Notes: a model not told the origin generated them from the letters alone. A stretch of 64,000 bases of DNA from Mucilaginibacter sp. SMC90 (GCF_022811725.1 NZ_CP094527.1:4960001-5024000); one strand, 5' to 3'. Counted from the stretch's first letter, positions 9,967-19,089 are shown. Translations and numbers: made by a program.

Positions 9967-10075
9967 TTGGAGGTTAGAGGTTAGGACAACAGGCAAATTC
10001 GATAAATTCTTAATTCGTTTAATTCTAACTTCGATTACGCAAAACCAACTAATCTCTAACCTCCAACCTCTAATC
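9965..10075. repeat. Heptad-repeat inverted element 1
   Basis: The left arm (9965-9984) repeats a GGAGGTT/AGAGGTT unit every 7 bases. The right arm (10049-10075) carries the complementary pyrimidine version (CTCTAAC, CTCCAAC, CTCTAAT). The left arm begins on the stop codon of the small RHH gene. The arms could form a long imperfect hairpin. Confidence 0.7.
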
Positions 10076-10127
10076 CCCCTTAATTAATTTATTATGCATG
10101 CATAGTATTTTCTTTCATTCAAATCAC

Positions 10128-10136
10128 TAAATTTGC
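10128..10136 (+). promoter_or_regulatory. Bacteroidota -7 box for thiolase gene
   Basis: TAAATTTGC matches the Bacteroidota -7 consensus TAnnTTTG and lies 24 bases before the chosen ATG at 10160. The -33 region is not a clear match. Confidence 0.5.
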
Positions 10137-10159
10137 CCACCAATTTTAATGAGGGACAC

Positions 10160-11338
10160 ATGAAAGAAGTAGTAATAGTAGCCGCCACACGCACGCCTAT
10201 AGGTAGTTTTGGAGGAAGCTTAGCCGCCATAAGCGCTACGCAATTGGGTGCGGCGGTTATCAAATCGGCAGTTGAAAAAGCAGGTTTACGGGCCGACCAG
10301 GTTCAGGAAGTTTATATGGGCAACGTAATGTCGGCCAATATTGGGCAGGCACCGGCAACCCAGGCGGCTATATTTGCTGGGCTCCCCTATCTGCCCGCCA
10401 CAACCGTTAATAAAGTTTGTGCATCGGGCATGAAGGCCATTATGCTGGCGGCCCAAAGCATAGCGATAGGGCAAAATGATATCGTAGTTGCCGGCGGTAT
10501 GGAAAGCATGAGCAATGTGCCTTATTATCTTGATAAAGCCCGCAATGGCTACCGTTTAGGCAACGGGCAAATTATTGACGGCCTGGTAAAAGATGGCCTA
10601 TGGGATGTTTACAACGATTATCACATGGGCTCCGCAGCCGAACTTTGCGCTACCGACTGCAATATCAGCCGTGAAGAGCAGGACGCCTACGCTATATTAT
10701 CATATCAACGCGCCCAAAAGGCACAGGCAGATGGTAAATTTAAAGATGAAATAACGCCTGTTGGCCTCAAAGATAAAAAAGGCGATATCACTATGTTTGC
10801 CGAAGACGAGGAGCCGCAAACAGTAAAGTTTGAAAAGATCCCTTCGCTTAAACCCGTATTTAAAAAAGATGGTACAGTTACAGCAGCTAATGCATCAACC
10901 TTAAATGATGGCGCTGCGGCAGTAGTGCTTATGAGCCGCCAAAAGGCTGACGAGCTGGGCATAAGGCCGCTGGCCAAAGTTGTATCTTATGCCGATGCCC
11001 AGCAGGCTCCCGAATGGTTTACTACAGCACCATCAAAAGCTATTCCGCTTGCACTGCACAGGGCTGGCTTACAAAACTCAGATATCGACTTTTTTGAGAT
11101 CAATGAAGCTTTCTCTGTAGTATCAATAGCCAACAACCAGCTTTTAAACCTCGACCCGGAAAAAGTGAACGTTAATGGCGGCGCTGTTTCACTGGGCCAT
11201 CCCCTTGGTGCCTCGGGTGCACGAATCATTGTAACGCTCCTGCACGTATTAAAGCAAAACAACGGTAAATACGGCGCGGCCGGCATTTGCAATGGCGGTG
11301 GCGGTGCCAGTGCAATGGTTATTGAAAATTTACGTTAA
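10160..11338 (+). CDS. Acetyl-CoA C-acyltransferase (thiolase)
   Basis: 392 residues, the usual thiolase length. It catalyses reversible condensation or cleavage of acyl-CoA in beta-oxidation or acetoacetyl-CoA formation. The active residues are visible: C87 in NKVCASGMK, the NEAF motif, H347 in SLGHPLGASG, and C377 in ICNGGGGA. The start at ATG 10160 puts KEVVIVAATRTPIG at the N terminus as in the family; an upstream in-frame start at 10133 would overlap the -7 box. It is monocistronic, with no other beta-oxidation genes beside it. Confidence 0.93.
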   Translation: MKEVVIVAATRTPIGSFGGSLAAISATQLGAAVIKSAVEKAGLRADQVQEVYMGNVMSANIGQAPATQAAIFAGLPYLPATTVNKVCASGMKAIMLAAQSIAIGQNDIVVAGGMESMSNVPYYLDKARNGYRLGNGQIIDGLVKDGLWDVYNDYHMGSAAELCATDCNISREEQDAYAILSYQRAQKAQADGKFKDEITPVGLKDKKGDITMFAEDEEPQTVKFEKIPSLKPVFKKDGTVTAANASTLNDGAAAVVLMSRQKADELGIRPLAKVVSYADAQQAPEWFTTAPSKAIPLALHRAGLQNSDIDFFEINEAFSVVSIANNQLLNLDPEKVNVNGGAVSLGHPLGASGARIIVTLLHVLKQNNGKYGAAGICNGGGGASAMVIENLR

Positions 11339-11352
11339 TATTGTGCGCAGAG

Positions 11353-11459
11353 GTGTCATCCTAAGCCTGTCGAAGGACGTGGGCATACACCCAGCCCGCT
11401 ATGCTTCGACGAGGCCTGCATGACCCGTTTTAAATTTGTAGCGGCAGGCGCGATGACAC
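11353..11459. repeat. Dispersed-type inverted repeat element
   Basis: Terminal 8-bp perfect inverted repeats GTGTCATC/GATGACAC bound the element. An internal imperfect inverted pair lies inside: GCCTGTCGAAGG versus the CTTCGACGAGGC side. It has no coding capacity and fills the space between the thiolase gene and the next gene. Its form suggests a non-autonomous repeat present elsewhere in the genome; that is inference from one copy. Confidence 0.55.
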
Positions 11460-11494
11460 GATGTAACAATACGCTCATCTAATTAAATAAAATA

Positions 11495-12421
11495 GTGACA
11501 AAAAAAGCTCTTCTGACCATCTTTTCCATATTACTTTGCCTTCAAACTTTTGCGCAATATTATGACGAAGGTACACGACTTAAAAAGCTCAACGAGTTCC
11601 AGGATAGCCTTAACCATCTGGGCAAAAAGATTGTAAATGATGAAAATGATATGGAGCGCAAAAACGCCAACTATCAGTTTATTAAAACACTGGTACAGGC
11701 GCTAAAGATCAACAACTCGTTCCTGTTCCCCTTTGATTCGGTTAAGAGTATCAGCATTATCAACTCGCCTGATAATCGCTTCCGCATTCTGAGCTGGCAT
11801 GTAACAAACCTTGATGGCAGTTATCGCTTTTACGGTACGGTACAAATAAATACGGGAGGTGCACTCAAAATGTACCCGCTGGAGGATTACTCACCATTGT
11901 TAAAAAATCCGGAAGATTCCGTAACCGACAGTCATAAATGGTATGGCGCTCAATATTATAAGATATTACCGGTTTACGGCCCCAAACCTTACTATGTACT
12001 ATTAGGATGGAAAGGCAATACGGTAAAATCAACAAAAAAGGTAATTGATGTAATTTCATTTAACAATAGCATACCACAATTCGGTATGCCGGTATTTAAT
12101 GGTAACGGAAAAACCCGCAATCGTGTGATATTTGAATACGCCCGGCAGGTATCTATGCTATTAAGATTTGTGCCGGAGAAAAACATTATTGTGTTTGACC
12201 ACCTTGCAGCTCCCGACGGCCGGAGCAAAGATAAACCTGAAACTTATGGCCCCGACCTGAGTTACGATGGCTACCAATTAAAAGATGGCCGCTGGACCTA
12301 TGTAGATGACCTTGATATGCGCAACATTGCCGATGCCACCAGTTCAGGCACTGATAATGAATATGTTGACCCCAAAAAACAGGCAGCAAAAGACCGCGCT
12401 CTTTTACCTTCAAGGCACTAA
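11495..12421 (+). CDS. Exported protein of unknown function
   Basis: 308 residues starting at GTG; no in-frame ATG precedes a signal peptide (hydrophobic run about 5-18, cleavage after QTFAQ). The mature part is a soluble mixed alpha/beta domain with many aromatic residues, including RILSWHVTNLDG near 90 and a C-terminal region rich in Asp and Tyr (YGPDLSYDGYQLKDGRW). I do not recognise a characterised domain. It is probably periplasmic or surface-exposed. It stands alone between the thiolase and the POT transporter. Confidence 0.75.
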   Translation: MTKKALLTIFSILLCLQTFAQYYDEGTRLKKLNEFQDSLNHLGKKIVNDENDMERKNANYQFIKTLVQALKINNSFLFPFDSVKSISIINSPDNRFRILSWHVTNLDGSYRFYGTVQINTGGALKMYPLEDYSPLLKNPEDSVTDSHKWYGAQYYKILPVYGPKPYYVLLGWKGNTVKSTKKVIDVISFNNSIPQFGMPVFNGNGKTRNRVIFEYARQVSMLLRFVPEKNIIVFDHLAAPDGRSKDKPETYGPDLSYDGYQLKDGRWTYVDDLDMRNIADATSSGTDNEYVDPKKQAAKDRALLPSRH

Positions 12422-12540
12422 GAATAAAACCACTGAACTAAGCAAAAAACCAAAACATTTATTATATAACTTGTAACACTTTCGGTATTAAATTTCGAAT
12501 TAATAGAAATATAGTACTTTAGCAAAAACTATTGACGATA

Positions 12541-14025
12541 ATGCAAGAAATCTCTGCAACCACCACAAAAAAATCAAGATTCCCCAGAAGTGTCCCCTAT
12601 ATTATTGGGAATGAGGCTGCCGAACGTTTTAGCTTTTATGGCATGCGTTCAATACTTACCCTTTTTTTGGTGAAACAATTCTTTAACCCTACAGGTAGTG
12701 CCGCGCTGGCCCAACAGGCTGATGCCCACGCTAATAAGCTAAATCATTTATTTGTTATGGTGGCCTACGCTTTGCCATTTGTAGGCGGAATGGTGGCCGA
12801 CTGGTTTACCGGCAAGTATAAACTCATTCTTTATATTTCTATAGTATATTGCTTTGGCCACCTGTTGCTGGCAATGTTTGATACAAGCCTCAATGGTTTT
12901 GAGATAGGTATGCTGGTTGTAGCTATAGGCGCTGGCGGTATCAAATCATGTGTTTCGGCCAACGTAGGCGACCAGTTTGATGCCAGCAACCAGGATCTGC
13001 TTTCAAAGGTTTACGGCTGGTTTTATTTCAGCATCAATGCCGGCTCTATGCTGTCAACAGTGGCTATCCCTATTGTTTATAAATATTTTGGCCCTAAATG
13101 GGCTTTTGGTATTCCCGGAATATTAATGGGTTTAGCAACCGTGATATTTTTTATGGGCCGCAAAAAATATGTAAAGGTGCCTCCTCAAGGTGTAAACCGC
13201 AATAACCTGGTGTTTATTACCTGGTATGCGCTTACCCATTTAAGTAAAAAGAAACCTGGCCAGTCATTACTTGATATTGCTAAAGAAAGCTATGATCCGG
13301 AACGTGTAGAAGGCGTTAAAGCTGTATACCGTGTAATTTCTGTATTCTTTTTTGCCCTGGCATTTTGGGCCGTTTGGGACCAGTGCCTTTCAGAATGGAC
13401 GCTTTATGCAGCAAAAATGGACCGGAACATTAACCTTGGTTTTACTTCATTCCAGATAGAACCTGGTTCAATGTCTACATTTAATACTATTTTCCTTTTG
13501 TTATTCATACCACTTTTCAATTATGTGATTTATCCGTTTTTTGATAAGATCGGATTAAAGACAACACCTTTGCGCAGACTTGGTGTAGGTTTGATTTTGA
13601 CGGCGTTATCTTTTGTAGTTATCGGTTTTACACACGTAAGCATTGATCATGGCGGCGCACCTTCAATGTGGTGGCAAGTGCTGGCCTTTTTAATATTATC
13701 AGCTGCAGAGGTATTAGTATCAATTACCGGTTTAGAATATGCTTATACGCATTCTCCAAAATCAATGAAAAGCACCATGTCGGGCATTTGGTTCCTGGTG
13801 GTTTCATTCGGAAACCTGATCACAGCTCTTGTTAACGGGCTCATTGAAGACGGCGGCTGGTGGGCCAAAAATCTTAAGGGTGCCAATTACGAATGGTTTT
13901 TCGTGGCTTTTATTGCTGTGTTCATCATCATATTCCTGATTGTTTCGCCACGCCTTAAAGAAAGAAACTATATTACAGATCCCTATGTAGAAAACGAGGT
14001 TATTGCCGACACTAATAACCTATAA
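12541..14025 (+). CDS. POT/PTR family proton-coupled peptide transporter
   Basis: 494 residues with about 12-14 membrane helices. The N-terminal ERFSFYGMR matches the family's ExxERFxYY signature (E, R, F and G kept). GGIKSCVSANVGDQF and GWFYFSINAGS match the PTR2 motifs. It imports di- or tripeptides across the inner membrane with protons. ATG 12541 is preferred over an in-frame TTG nine bases upstream. A hairpin terminator follows. Confidence 0.9.
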   Translation: MQEISATTTKKSRFPRSVPYIIGNEAAERFSFYGMRSILTLFLVKQFFNPTGSAALAQQADAHANKLNHLFVMVAYALPFVGGMVADWFTGKYKLILYISIVYCFGHLLLAMFDTSLNGFEIGMLVVAIGAGGIKSCVSANVGDQFDASNQDLLSKVYGWFYFSINAGSMLSTVAIPIVYKYFGPKWAFGIPGILMGLATVIFFMGRKKYVKVPPQGVNRNNLVFITWYALTHLSKKKPGQSLLDIAKESYDPERVEGVKAVYRVISVFFFALAFWAVWDQCLSEWTLYAAKMDRNINLGFTSFQIEPGSMSTFNTIFLLLFIPLFNYVIYPFFDKIGLKTTPLRRLGVGLILTALSFVVIGFTHVSIDHGGAPSMWWQVLAFLILSAAEVLVSITGLEYAYTHSPKSMKSTMSGIWFLVVSFGNLITALVNGLIEDGGWWAKNLKGANYEWFFVAFIAVFIIIFLIVSPRLKERNYITDPYVENEVIADTNNL

Positions 14026-14042
14026 GATATCAGCCCGAAATT

Positions 14043-14073
14043 ACAGGATCGCGCAAGCTTTCCTGTTTTTTTG
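14043..14073 (+). terminator. Terminator of POT transporter gene
   Basis: The stem ACAGGA/TCCTGT (14043-14066, 12-base loop) is followed by a T run, 17 bases after the transporter stop codon. Confidence 0.7.
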
Positions 14074-14140
14074 TTTGATGCCCTTTAAATTGATTATTTT
14101 CGCACCTTAAATATTTAGCTCATTTTCAAAATACTATTCA

Positions 14141-14872
14141 GTGCCCGATAGCATAGTAATCATACCAACCTATAATGAGAAGGAAAACATCGAGCGGATG
14201 ATCCGCAAGGTATTTTCGTTGCCTCACGATTTTCATGTCCTGATTATTGACGATGGATCACCTGATGGTACGCCGCAGATAGTAAAAAGCTTGCAGGCCG
14301 AATACGATGGCAGTCTTTTTATGGAGGAACGTGCAGGAAAGCAAGGGTTAGGTACCGCCTATATACATGGTTTTAAGTGGTGCATAGCCCGCCATTACGA
14401 CTATATTTTTGAGATGGATGCCGATTTTTCGCACAATCCGGATGATCTGTTAAAACTACGACAAGCCTGCATTGACGGAGCAGACGCAGCCGTAGGCTCG
14501 CGTTACGTAACGGGGGTAAACGTAGTAAACTGGCCTATGAGCAGGGTATTAATGAGTTACTTTGCTTCGGTTTATGTACGTTTTATAACCGGCATGAAGG
14601 TGCAGGATGCTACGGCCGGTTTTATGTGCTACAAGCGTAAAGTGCTTGAAACCGTGAGGCTGGATAAAATTAAGTTTGTTGGTTACGCCTTCCAGATAGA
14701 AATGAAATACACCACCCTTAAACATGGCTTTAAGCTGGTAGAAGTCCCCATTATATTTACCGATCGTACGGCTGGCAGCTCTAAAATGTCTACCCGCATT
14801 TTCCGCGAAGCATTTTTAGGCGTGATCCAGATGAAGATCAACAGCATTTTCAGAAAATACCCGGAGGGATGA
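14141..14872 (+). CDS. Polyprenol-phosphate mannosyltransferase-like GT2 enzyme
   Basis: 243 residues. A family 2 glycosyltransferase of the DPM1 type: VIIPTYNEKENI at the N terminus, nucleotide-binding VLIIDDGSPDGT near residue 37, the metal-binding EMDADFSHNP near residue 98, and GSSKMS near the C terminus. It has no C-terminal membrane domain, as in soluble DPM1 relatives. It probably transfers a sugar from GDP- or UDP-sugar to polyprenyl phosphate. The start is GTG; no in-frame ATG fits. Confidence 0.87.
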   Translation: MPDSIVIIPTYNEKENIERMIRKVFSLPHDFHVLIIDDGSPDGTPQIVKSLQAEYDGSLFMEERAGKQGLGTAYIHGFKWCIARHYDYIFEMDADFSHNPDDLLKLRQACIDGADAAVGSRYVTGVNVVNWPMSRVLMSYFASVYVRFITGMKVQDATAGFMCYKRKVLETVRLDKIKFVGYAFQIEMKYTTLKHGFKLVEVPIIFTDRTAGSSKMSTRIFREAFLGVIQMKINSIFRKYPEG

Positions 14873-14878
14873 TTTTTT

Positions 14879-15028
14879 GAGGCGAAAGGATAAAGGTAAA
14901 AGGCGAAAGGTAGAAGCATTTCGCCTTTTTACTTAATCAAACACAAGTAAACCTTTCACCTTTATCCTTTTGCCTTTAACCTTATTAAAAGAAACAAACC
15001 TTTTACCTTTAACCTTTCAACTTTAGCC
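14879..15028. repeat. Heptad-repeat inverted element 2
   Basis: The left arm (14879-14913) has GAAAGGA/TAAAGGT/AAAAGGC/GAAAGGT at exact 7-base steps. Two right arms (14950-14984 and 14996-15028) have CCTTTCA/CCTTTAT/CCTTTTG/CCTTTAA and CCTTTTA/CCTTTAA/CCTTTCA at the same period. It fills the gap between the glycosyltransferase and ruvB genes. Confidence 0.75.
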
Positions 15029-15053
15029 TAAAAAATTACTAATTTCGTTGGCA

Positions 15054-16076
15054 ATGAATGAGCATCTTGATCCTGAACGCGAACGTCTCAGTCCTGCCGA
15101 ACGTGATATTGAAAAAGTATTGCGCCCCCAGCAGTTTGAGGACTTTACCGGTCAGCATAAAATATTAGCCAATTTAAGGATCTTTGTACAAGCCGCACGG
15201 CAACGTGGCGAGGCGCTTGACCATGTGCTGCTGCACGGCCCTCCGGGCTTGGGTAAAACCACCCTATCGCACATCATAGCCAACGAAATGGGCGTAGGCA
15301 TCAAGATCACTTCCGGCCCTGTTTTAGACAAACCCGGTGATTTGGCAGGCTTACTTACCAACCTTGAAACAGGCGACATCCTTTTTATTGATGAGATCCA
15401 CCGCTTAAGTCCGCTGGTTGAAGAATACCTGTACTCGGCCATGGAGGATTTTAAGATAGATATTATGCTGGAGAGCGGCCCAAATGCCCGCTCGGTTCAA
15501 ATTTCGCTTAATCCGTTTACATTAGTAGGTGCTACTACCCGCTCAGGCCTGCTTACTGCACCGTTGAGGGCCAGGTTCGGTATCAACTCGCGATTGGAAT
15601 ATTACGATGCCAAGCTGCTTACCACCATTGTATTACGCTCTTCATCGATATTAAAAACGCCTATTACCGATGAAGGTGCTTACGAAATTGCCCGCCGTAG
15701 CCGTGGTACCCCCCGCATTGCCAATGCTTTGCTGCGCCGTACCCGCGATTTTGCCCAGATCAAAGGCAATGGCAAAATTGATACTGAGATTGCTCAATAT
15801 GCACTTAACGCTTTAAATGTAGACAGCCACGGTCTTGATGAAATGGATAACAAGATCCTGCTTACCATTATCGATAAATTTAAAGGCGGCCCCGTGGGCT
15901 TAAAAACTGTTGCAACGGCGGTTGGTGAAGATGAAGGAACGATTGAAGAAGTTTACGAACCGTTTTTAATACAGGAAGGTTTTATAATGCGCACCGCACG
16001 CGGGCGCGAAGTTACCGAAGCTGCCTATAAACATTTGGGAAAGATAAAGCTGGGAGGAAATCCGTCGTTATTTTGA
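15054..16076 (+). CDS. ruvB: Holliday junction branch migration ATPase RuvB
   Basis: 340 residues, the family length. It is the AAA+ motor of the RuvAB complex that moves Holliday junctions. Walker A GPPGLGKTT lies near residue 62 and Walker B ILFIDEIHRL near 110. The sensor region GATTRSGLL and the arginine-finger region follow, and a winged-helix DNA-binding end (GGPVGLKTVATAVGED) closes it. ATG 15054 is chosen over TTG 15048. No ruvA or ruvC is adjacent. The next gene follows by 28 bases. Confidence 0.97.
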   Translation: MNEHLDPERERLSPAERDIEKVLRPQQFEDFTGQHKILANLRIFVQAARQRGEALDHVLLHGPPGLGKTTLSHIIANEMGVGIKITSGPVLDKPGDLAGLLTNLETGDILFIDEIHRLSPLVEEYLYSAMEDFKIDIMLESGPNARSVQISLNPFTLVGATTRSGLLTAPLRARFGINSRLEYYDAKLLTTIVLRSSSILKTPITDEGAYEIARRSRGTPRIANALLRRTRDFAQIKGNGKIDTEIAQYALNALNVDSHGLDEMDNKILLTIIDKFKGGPVGLKTVATAVGEDEGTIEEVYEPFLIQEGFIMRTARGREVTEAAYKHLGKIKLGGNPSLF

Positions 16077-16104
16077 TATAAACTTACATACATCGCCACC
16101 AATT

Positions 16105-17304
16105 ATGAATGCCAAACTAAAACTACTACTAACAACAACCGCGCTTATTTTAGGCGGTGCAACTATCACATTGGCGCAAACAACGCCATCACCTGTCAGC
16201 AGCCCTGCACCGGGTACTTCTGTTACGTCGCCTGCCGATTCTGTTAATAAAATAAAAAAAGATACTGTACCGGCAGTACACAAACCTGTCCCAACCTTAA
16301 AAGTGGGCATCATGGGTTTAAATCATGATCATATTCACTTGATATTAAGCGAATATCGCAAAGGCAATGTGAACATTGTAGGTATTGCAGAGCCTAACAA
16401 AAAACTTTGGGAAAAATTTGGCAAAGCATATAACCTGCCCGACTCCCTGTTTTTTGACGATCTGAAAAAAATGTGCACCGCCCGCAAGCCAGCTATTGTG
16501 TTAGGTTATAACGAGGTTGGCAAACACGTGGATATTGTAGAAACCTGTGCACCCCTCGGTATCTCTGTAATGGTTGAAAAGCCATTGGCCGCAACCCTTG
16601 AGCAGGCAAAACGCATGGAGTTTTTGGCGCTTAAATACTATGTAAAAGTGCTTACTAACTATGAAACCACATGGTACCCATCCTTTCAGGACGCTTACAA
16701 CACCGTTAAATTGGATAGTGTAGGCATAATCCGCAAAATGGTGGTACATGACGGACACCAGGGGCCGCGCGAAATTGGCTGCAGTGAGGATTTTCTGAGC
16801 TGGCTTACCGATCCCGTTTTAAATGGCGCGGGAGCACTTAATGACTTTGGCTGCTATGGTGCCGATTTAATGACCTGGTTAATGAAAGGGCAGCGTCCGA
16901 TAGCTGTAACCGCTATTGCGAGGCATTACAAACCAAATGTATATCCAAAAGTTGAAGACGACGCTACAATACTTGTTGAATATGCCAACGCTACCGGGCA
17001 AATAGAAGCCTCATGGAACTGGCCGTTCAGCATAAAAGATATGGAGATATTTGGCGCTAAGGGTTATATCCATGCCTTTGATAAGGATAGTGTGCAGGTA
17101 AAAGTTAATGATCATGTAAGAGGATATAAAGCGTCGCCGCTTATTTCGCCTGCCGATGCACCGGTAGCTTATTTTACAGCCGCTTTACAAAATCCACTTA
17201 AACACCCTGATGACCGCTCCTCGTTAAAATATAATATGATAGTGATGCAAATACTGGATGCAGCCAAACGATCAATAAAAGAAGGTAAACGCATCGTGCT
17301 GTAA
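16105..17304 (+). CDS. Exported Gfo/Idh/MocA family oxidoreductase
   Basis: 399 residues. A signal peptide (1-24, ending ATITLAQ) and a Pro/Ser/Thr linker (25-65) precede a Rossmann-type domain (about 66-185) with the family's EKPLA motif near 152. A C-terminal alpha/beta domain contains DHVRGY. The glycine-rich loop is GIMGLNHDH, lacking the usual GxGxxG, so nucleotide binding may be altered. Export of such an enzyme implies a tightly bound cofactor or a non-redox role. It may be co-transcribed with ruvB. A strong hairpin follows. Confidence 0.82.
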   Translation: MNAKLKLLLTTTALILGGATITLAQTTPSPVSSPAPGTSVTSPADSVNKIKKDTVPAVHKPVPTLKVGIMGLNHDHIHLILSEYRKGNVNIVGIAEPNKKLWEKFGKAYNLPDSLFFDDLKKMCTARKPAIVLGYNEVGKHVDIVETCAPLGISVMVEKPLAATLEQAKRMEFLALKYYVKVLTNYETTWYPSFQDAYNTVKLDSVGIIRKMVVHDGHQGPREIGCSEDFLSWLTDPVLNGAGALNDFGCYGADLMTWLMKGQRPIAVTAIARHYKPNVYPKVEDDATILVEYANATGQIEASWNWPFSIKDMEIFGAKGYIHAFDKDSVQVKVNDHVRGYKASPLISPADAPVAYFTAALQNPLKHPDDRSSLKYNMIVMQILDAAKRSIKEGKRIVL

Positions 17305-17328
17305 GCCGTAATCAACGCTATAAATCAT

Positions 17329-17377
17329 AAAAACCTGCAATGTTTTTCTGGCAGAAAAATATTGCAGGTTTTTTTAT
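17329..17377 (+). terminator. Terminator after oxidoreductase gene
   Basis: A near-perfect 41-base hairpin (17331-17371) with arms AAACCTGCAAT/ATTGCAGGTTT and an inner TTTTTCTG/CAGAAAAA continuation, followed by a T run. It lies 24 bases after the stop codon. Confidence 0.88.
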
Positions 17378-17489
17378 TGTGCGTACTTAGCTACTCTAAA
17401 TCATTAAATTTATTTACAATAAAAGATAGGCATGTTATATAATTATTAATTTAGCCGCCGTTAATTAAGCAATAAAACCAATCTATAAT

Positions 17490-18380
17490 ATGATAAAACA
17501 AACATTAGCCATGTTGGCCATTTGTGCATTCGGCGCTGTTTCATGCCAGTCAAAGCCTTCAGATAAATCAACGGCCACGGTTCCCGCCGCAACTACTCCG
17601 GCTACTGCTAATGCTGCCACACAAGGTGACGCTGCTGCTATTTTAGCCCGCAAACAGGTGCCTGTGCTTTGCTATCACCAAATCCGCGACTGGAAACCAA
17701 CGGATTCAAAAAATGCTAAAGATTACATAGTTCAGATTGCTGCCTTTAAAGAACACATCAAAATGCTGGCCGACAGCGGGTATCACACCATATTGCCCGA
17801 TCAGCTTTATGCTTACCTTACCAAAGGCGCACCGCTGCCTAAAAAGCCTATCATGCTTACTTTTGATGATACCGATCTTGATCAATTCACGATTGCCAAT
17901 CCTACCCTTAAAAAATATGGTTTCAAGGCAGTTTATTTCGTGATGACCGTATCCTTAGGCCGCCCGCATTATATGACCAAAGAGCAGGTAAAACAACTCT
18001 CTGACGAAGGTAACGTAATTGCCAGCCACACATGGGACCACCACCGTGTTGACCGTTATTCACATACCTCAACCCTGAAGATCATTGGTAAAAACGGTAA
18101 GATAACCAACCGTCCGGTTGATGACTGGGTTACCCAAATTGAAAAACCAACCAAAACTTTAGAAGAGATCACCGGCAAAAAAATGGATTACTTTGCTTAT
18201 CCGTTTGGTATCTGGAACAAAGCAGCCTTACCTGAGCTTAGAAAACGCGGTTTCAAAATGGCTTTTCAATTAGCTGATAAGCGTGATCAAACTGATCCGC
18301 TGATGACTGTACGCCGTATTTTAGATAGTGGCTACTGGAGCGCTAAAACTTTAAGTAACAGTATCCGGAATAGCTTTTAA
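17490..18380 (+). CDS. Polysaccharide deacetylase family lipoprotein
   Basis: 296 residues. The N terminus is a lipoprotein-like signal with C19 in GAVSC, followed by an Ala/Thr linker. The NodB-type domain is of the PgaB-like class: LCYHQIRDW near 54, a DD pair at D126-D127 in LTFDDTD, metal-binding H180 and H184 in SHTWDHH, and FAYPFG near 230. It probably removes N-acetyl groups from an envelope or extracellular polysaccharide. No synthesis genes adjoin it. It terminates in a strong hairpin nested in an inverted repeat. Confidence 0.85.
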   Translation: MIKQTLAMLAICAFGAVSCQSKPSDKSTATVPAATTPATANAATQGDAAAILARKQVPVLCYHQIRDWKPTDSKNAKDYIVQIAAFKEHIKMLADSGYHTILPDQLYAYLTKGAPLPKKPIMLTFDDTDLDQFTIANPTLKKYGFKAVYFVMTVSLGRPHYMTKEQVKQLSDEGNVIASHTWDHHRVDRYSHTSTLKIIGKNGKITNRPVDDWVTQIEKPTKTLEEITGKKMDYFAYPFGIWNKAALPELRKRGFKMAFQLADKRDQTDPLMTVRRILDSGYWSAKTLSNSIRNSF

Positions 18381-18520
18381 CCCCCGGCTCCCTAAAGGGG
18401 GAGTTTCGGAAAATATTAAACAAAAAATGCCTTACTCTTTAGTAAGGCATTTTTTGTTTATCGCTATATGAAGATAGGCAATATGCCAATCAAAAACTCC
18501 CCCTTTAGGGGTTGGGGGGC
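18381..18520. repeat. Nested inverted element around a terminator
   Basis: Outer arms (18381-18406 and 18493-18520) are related to CCCCCTAAAGGGGGAGTTT and its complement, and enclose the terminator at 18421-18456. The element starts on the base after the deacetylase stop codon and ends just before the stop of the convergent small gene. Confidence 0.65.
18421..18456. terminator. Bidirectional terminator between convergent genes
   Basis: The stem AAAAAATGCCTTAC/GTAAGGCATTTTTT has a six-base loop and T runs on both sides. It serves the deacetylase gene (+) and probably the small minus-strand pair. Confidence 0.88.
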
Positions 18521-18523
18521 GAA

Positions 18524-18712
18524 CTACAGGTTTTCACCTGCCGGGCCCTGACCTTTGTTTGATGACGGCATTTTGCTGATATCCATTTCGCCGGGCTTTA
18601 AATGAGCTATCTCGGCTATTACAGTATCATCACCGGTATTTTCGCCTAACTCATCATTGTGCAGGTCCGAATCATCATTGTTCATAGCTGCTGCTTCGTC
18701 TATTGTTTCCAT
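18524..18712 (-). CDS. Small acidic protein of unknown function
   Basis: 62 residues, rich in Asp, Glu and Asn (NNDDSDLHNDELGENTGDD), with no hydrophobic segment and probably disordered. Its ATG follows the stop of the STAS/SEC14-like gene by 8 bases, so it is likely co-transcribed with it; that position is the main evidence that it is real. Function unknown. Confidence 0.5.
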   Translation of the reverse strand: METIDEAAAMNNDDSDLHNDELGENTGDDTVIAEIAHLKPGEMDISKMPSSNKGQGPAGENL

Positions 18713-18720
18713 AATGATAT

Positions 18721-19089
18721 TTATTTAATTCCTGTTACCCATTTTACGGCTTCATCTAATTCCTCCAGCTTATAACCGGCAAACTTACCGGGCAAAATAT
18801 ATTTAAACAGGTGGCTGAACTCACGAACGCCATCCTGATCGGTCACAACAGCAACCTTGTTCCACCGGGTAAAATATTTAAGGCCCAGCCTGATATTACC
18901 GCACCAGGCACCCGCTGTAAAATTTTTTATATTGGTTTCCAGCACCAATAAAAAGTTGATTCGTCCGGTTTGCTCAACGTGTTGCTCAAGCAATGGTCGT
19001 AAAGCCTTCTCGTAATCACCAATGGTAACGTGGCCCACGGCATGCATCCCTAACACATGCGCAGGCAAGTATCTCATATGCTCAAGCAT
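18721..19089 (-). CDS. SpoIIAA/STAS-SEC14-like protein
   Basis: 122 residues. The pattern LPAHVLGMHAVGHVTIGDYEKAL, a beta strand then the first helix, followed by INFLLVLE and KVAVVTDQ, fits the SpoIIAA-like (STAS/SEC14) fold. Proteins of this family are small cytosolic domains of mostly unknown role, sometimes linked to stress. It is the first gene of a two-gene minus-strand unit with the acidic 62-residue protein. Confidence 0.7.
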   Translation of the reverse strand: MLEHMRYLPAHVLGMHAVGHVTIGDYEKALRPLLEQHVEQTGRINFLLVLETNIKNFTAGAWCGNIRLGLKYFTRWNKVAVVTDQDGVREFSHLFKYILPGKFAGYKLEELDEAVKWVTGIK

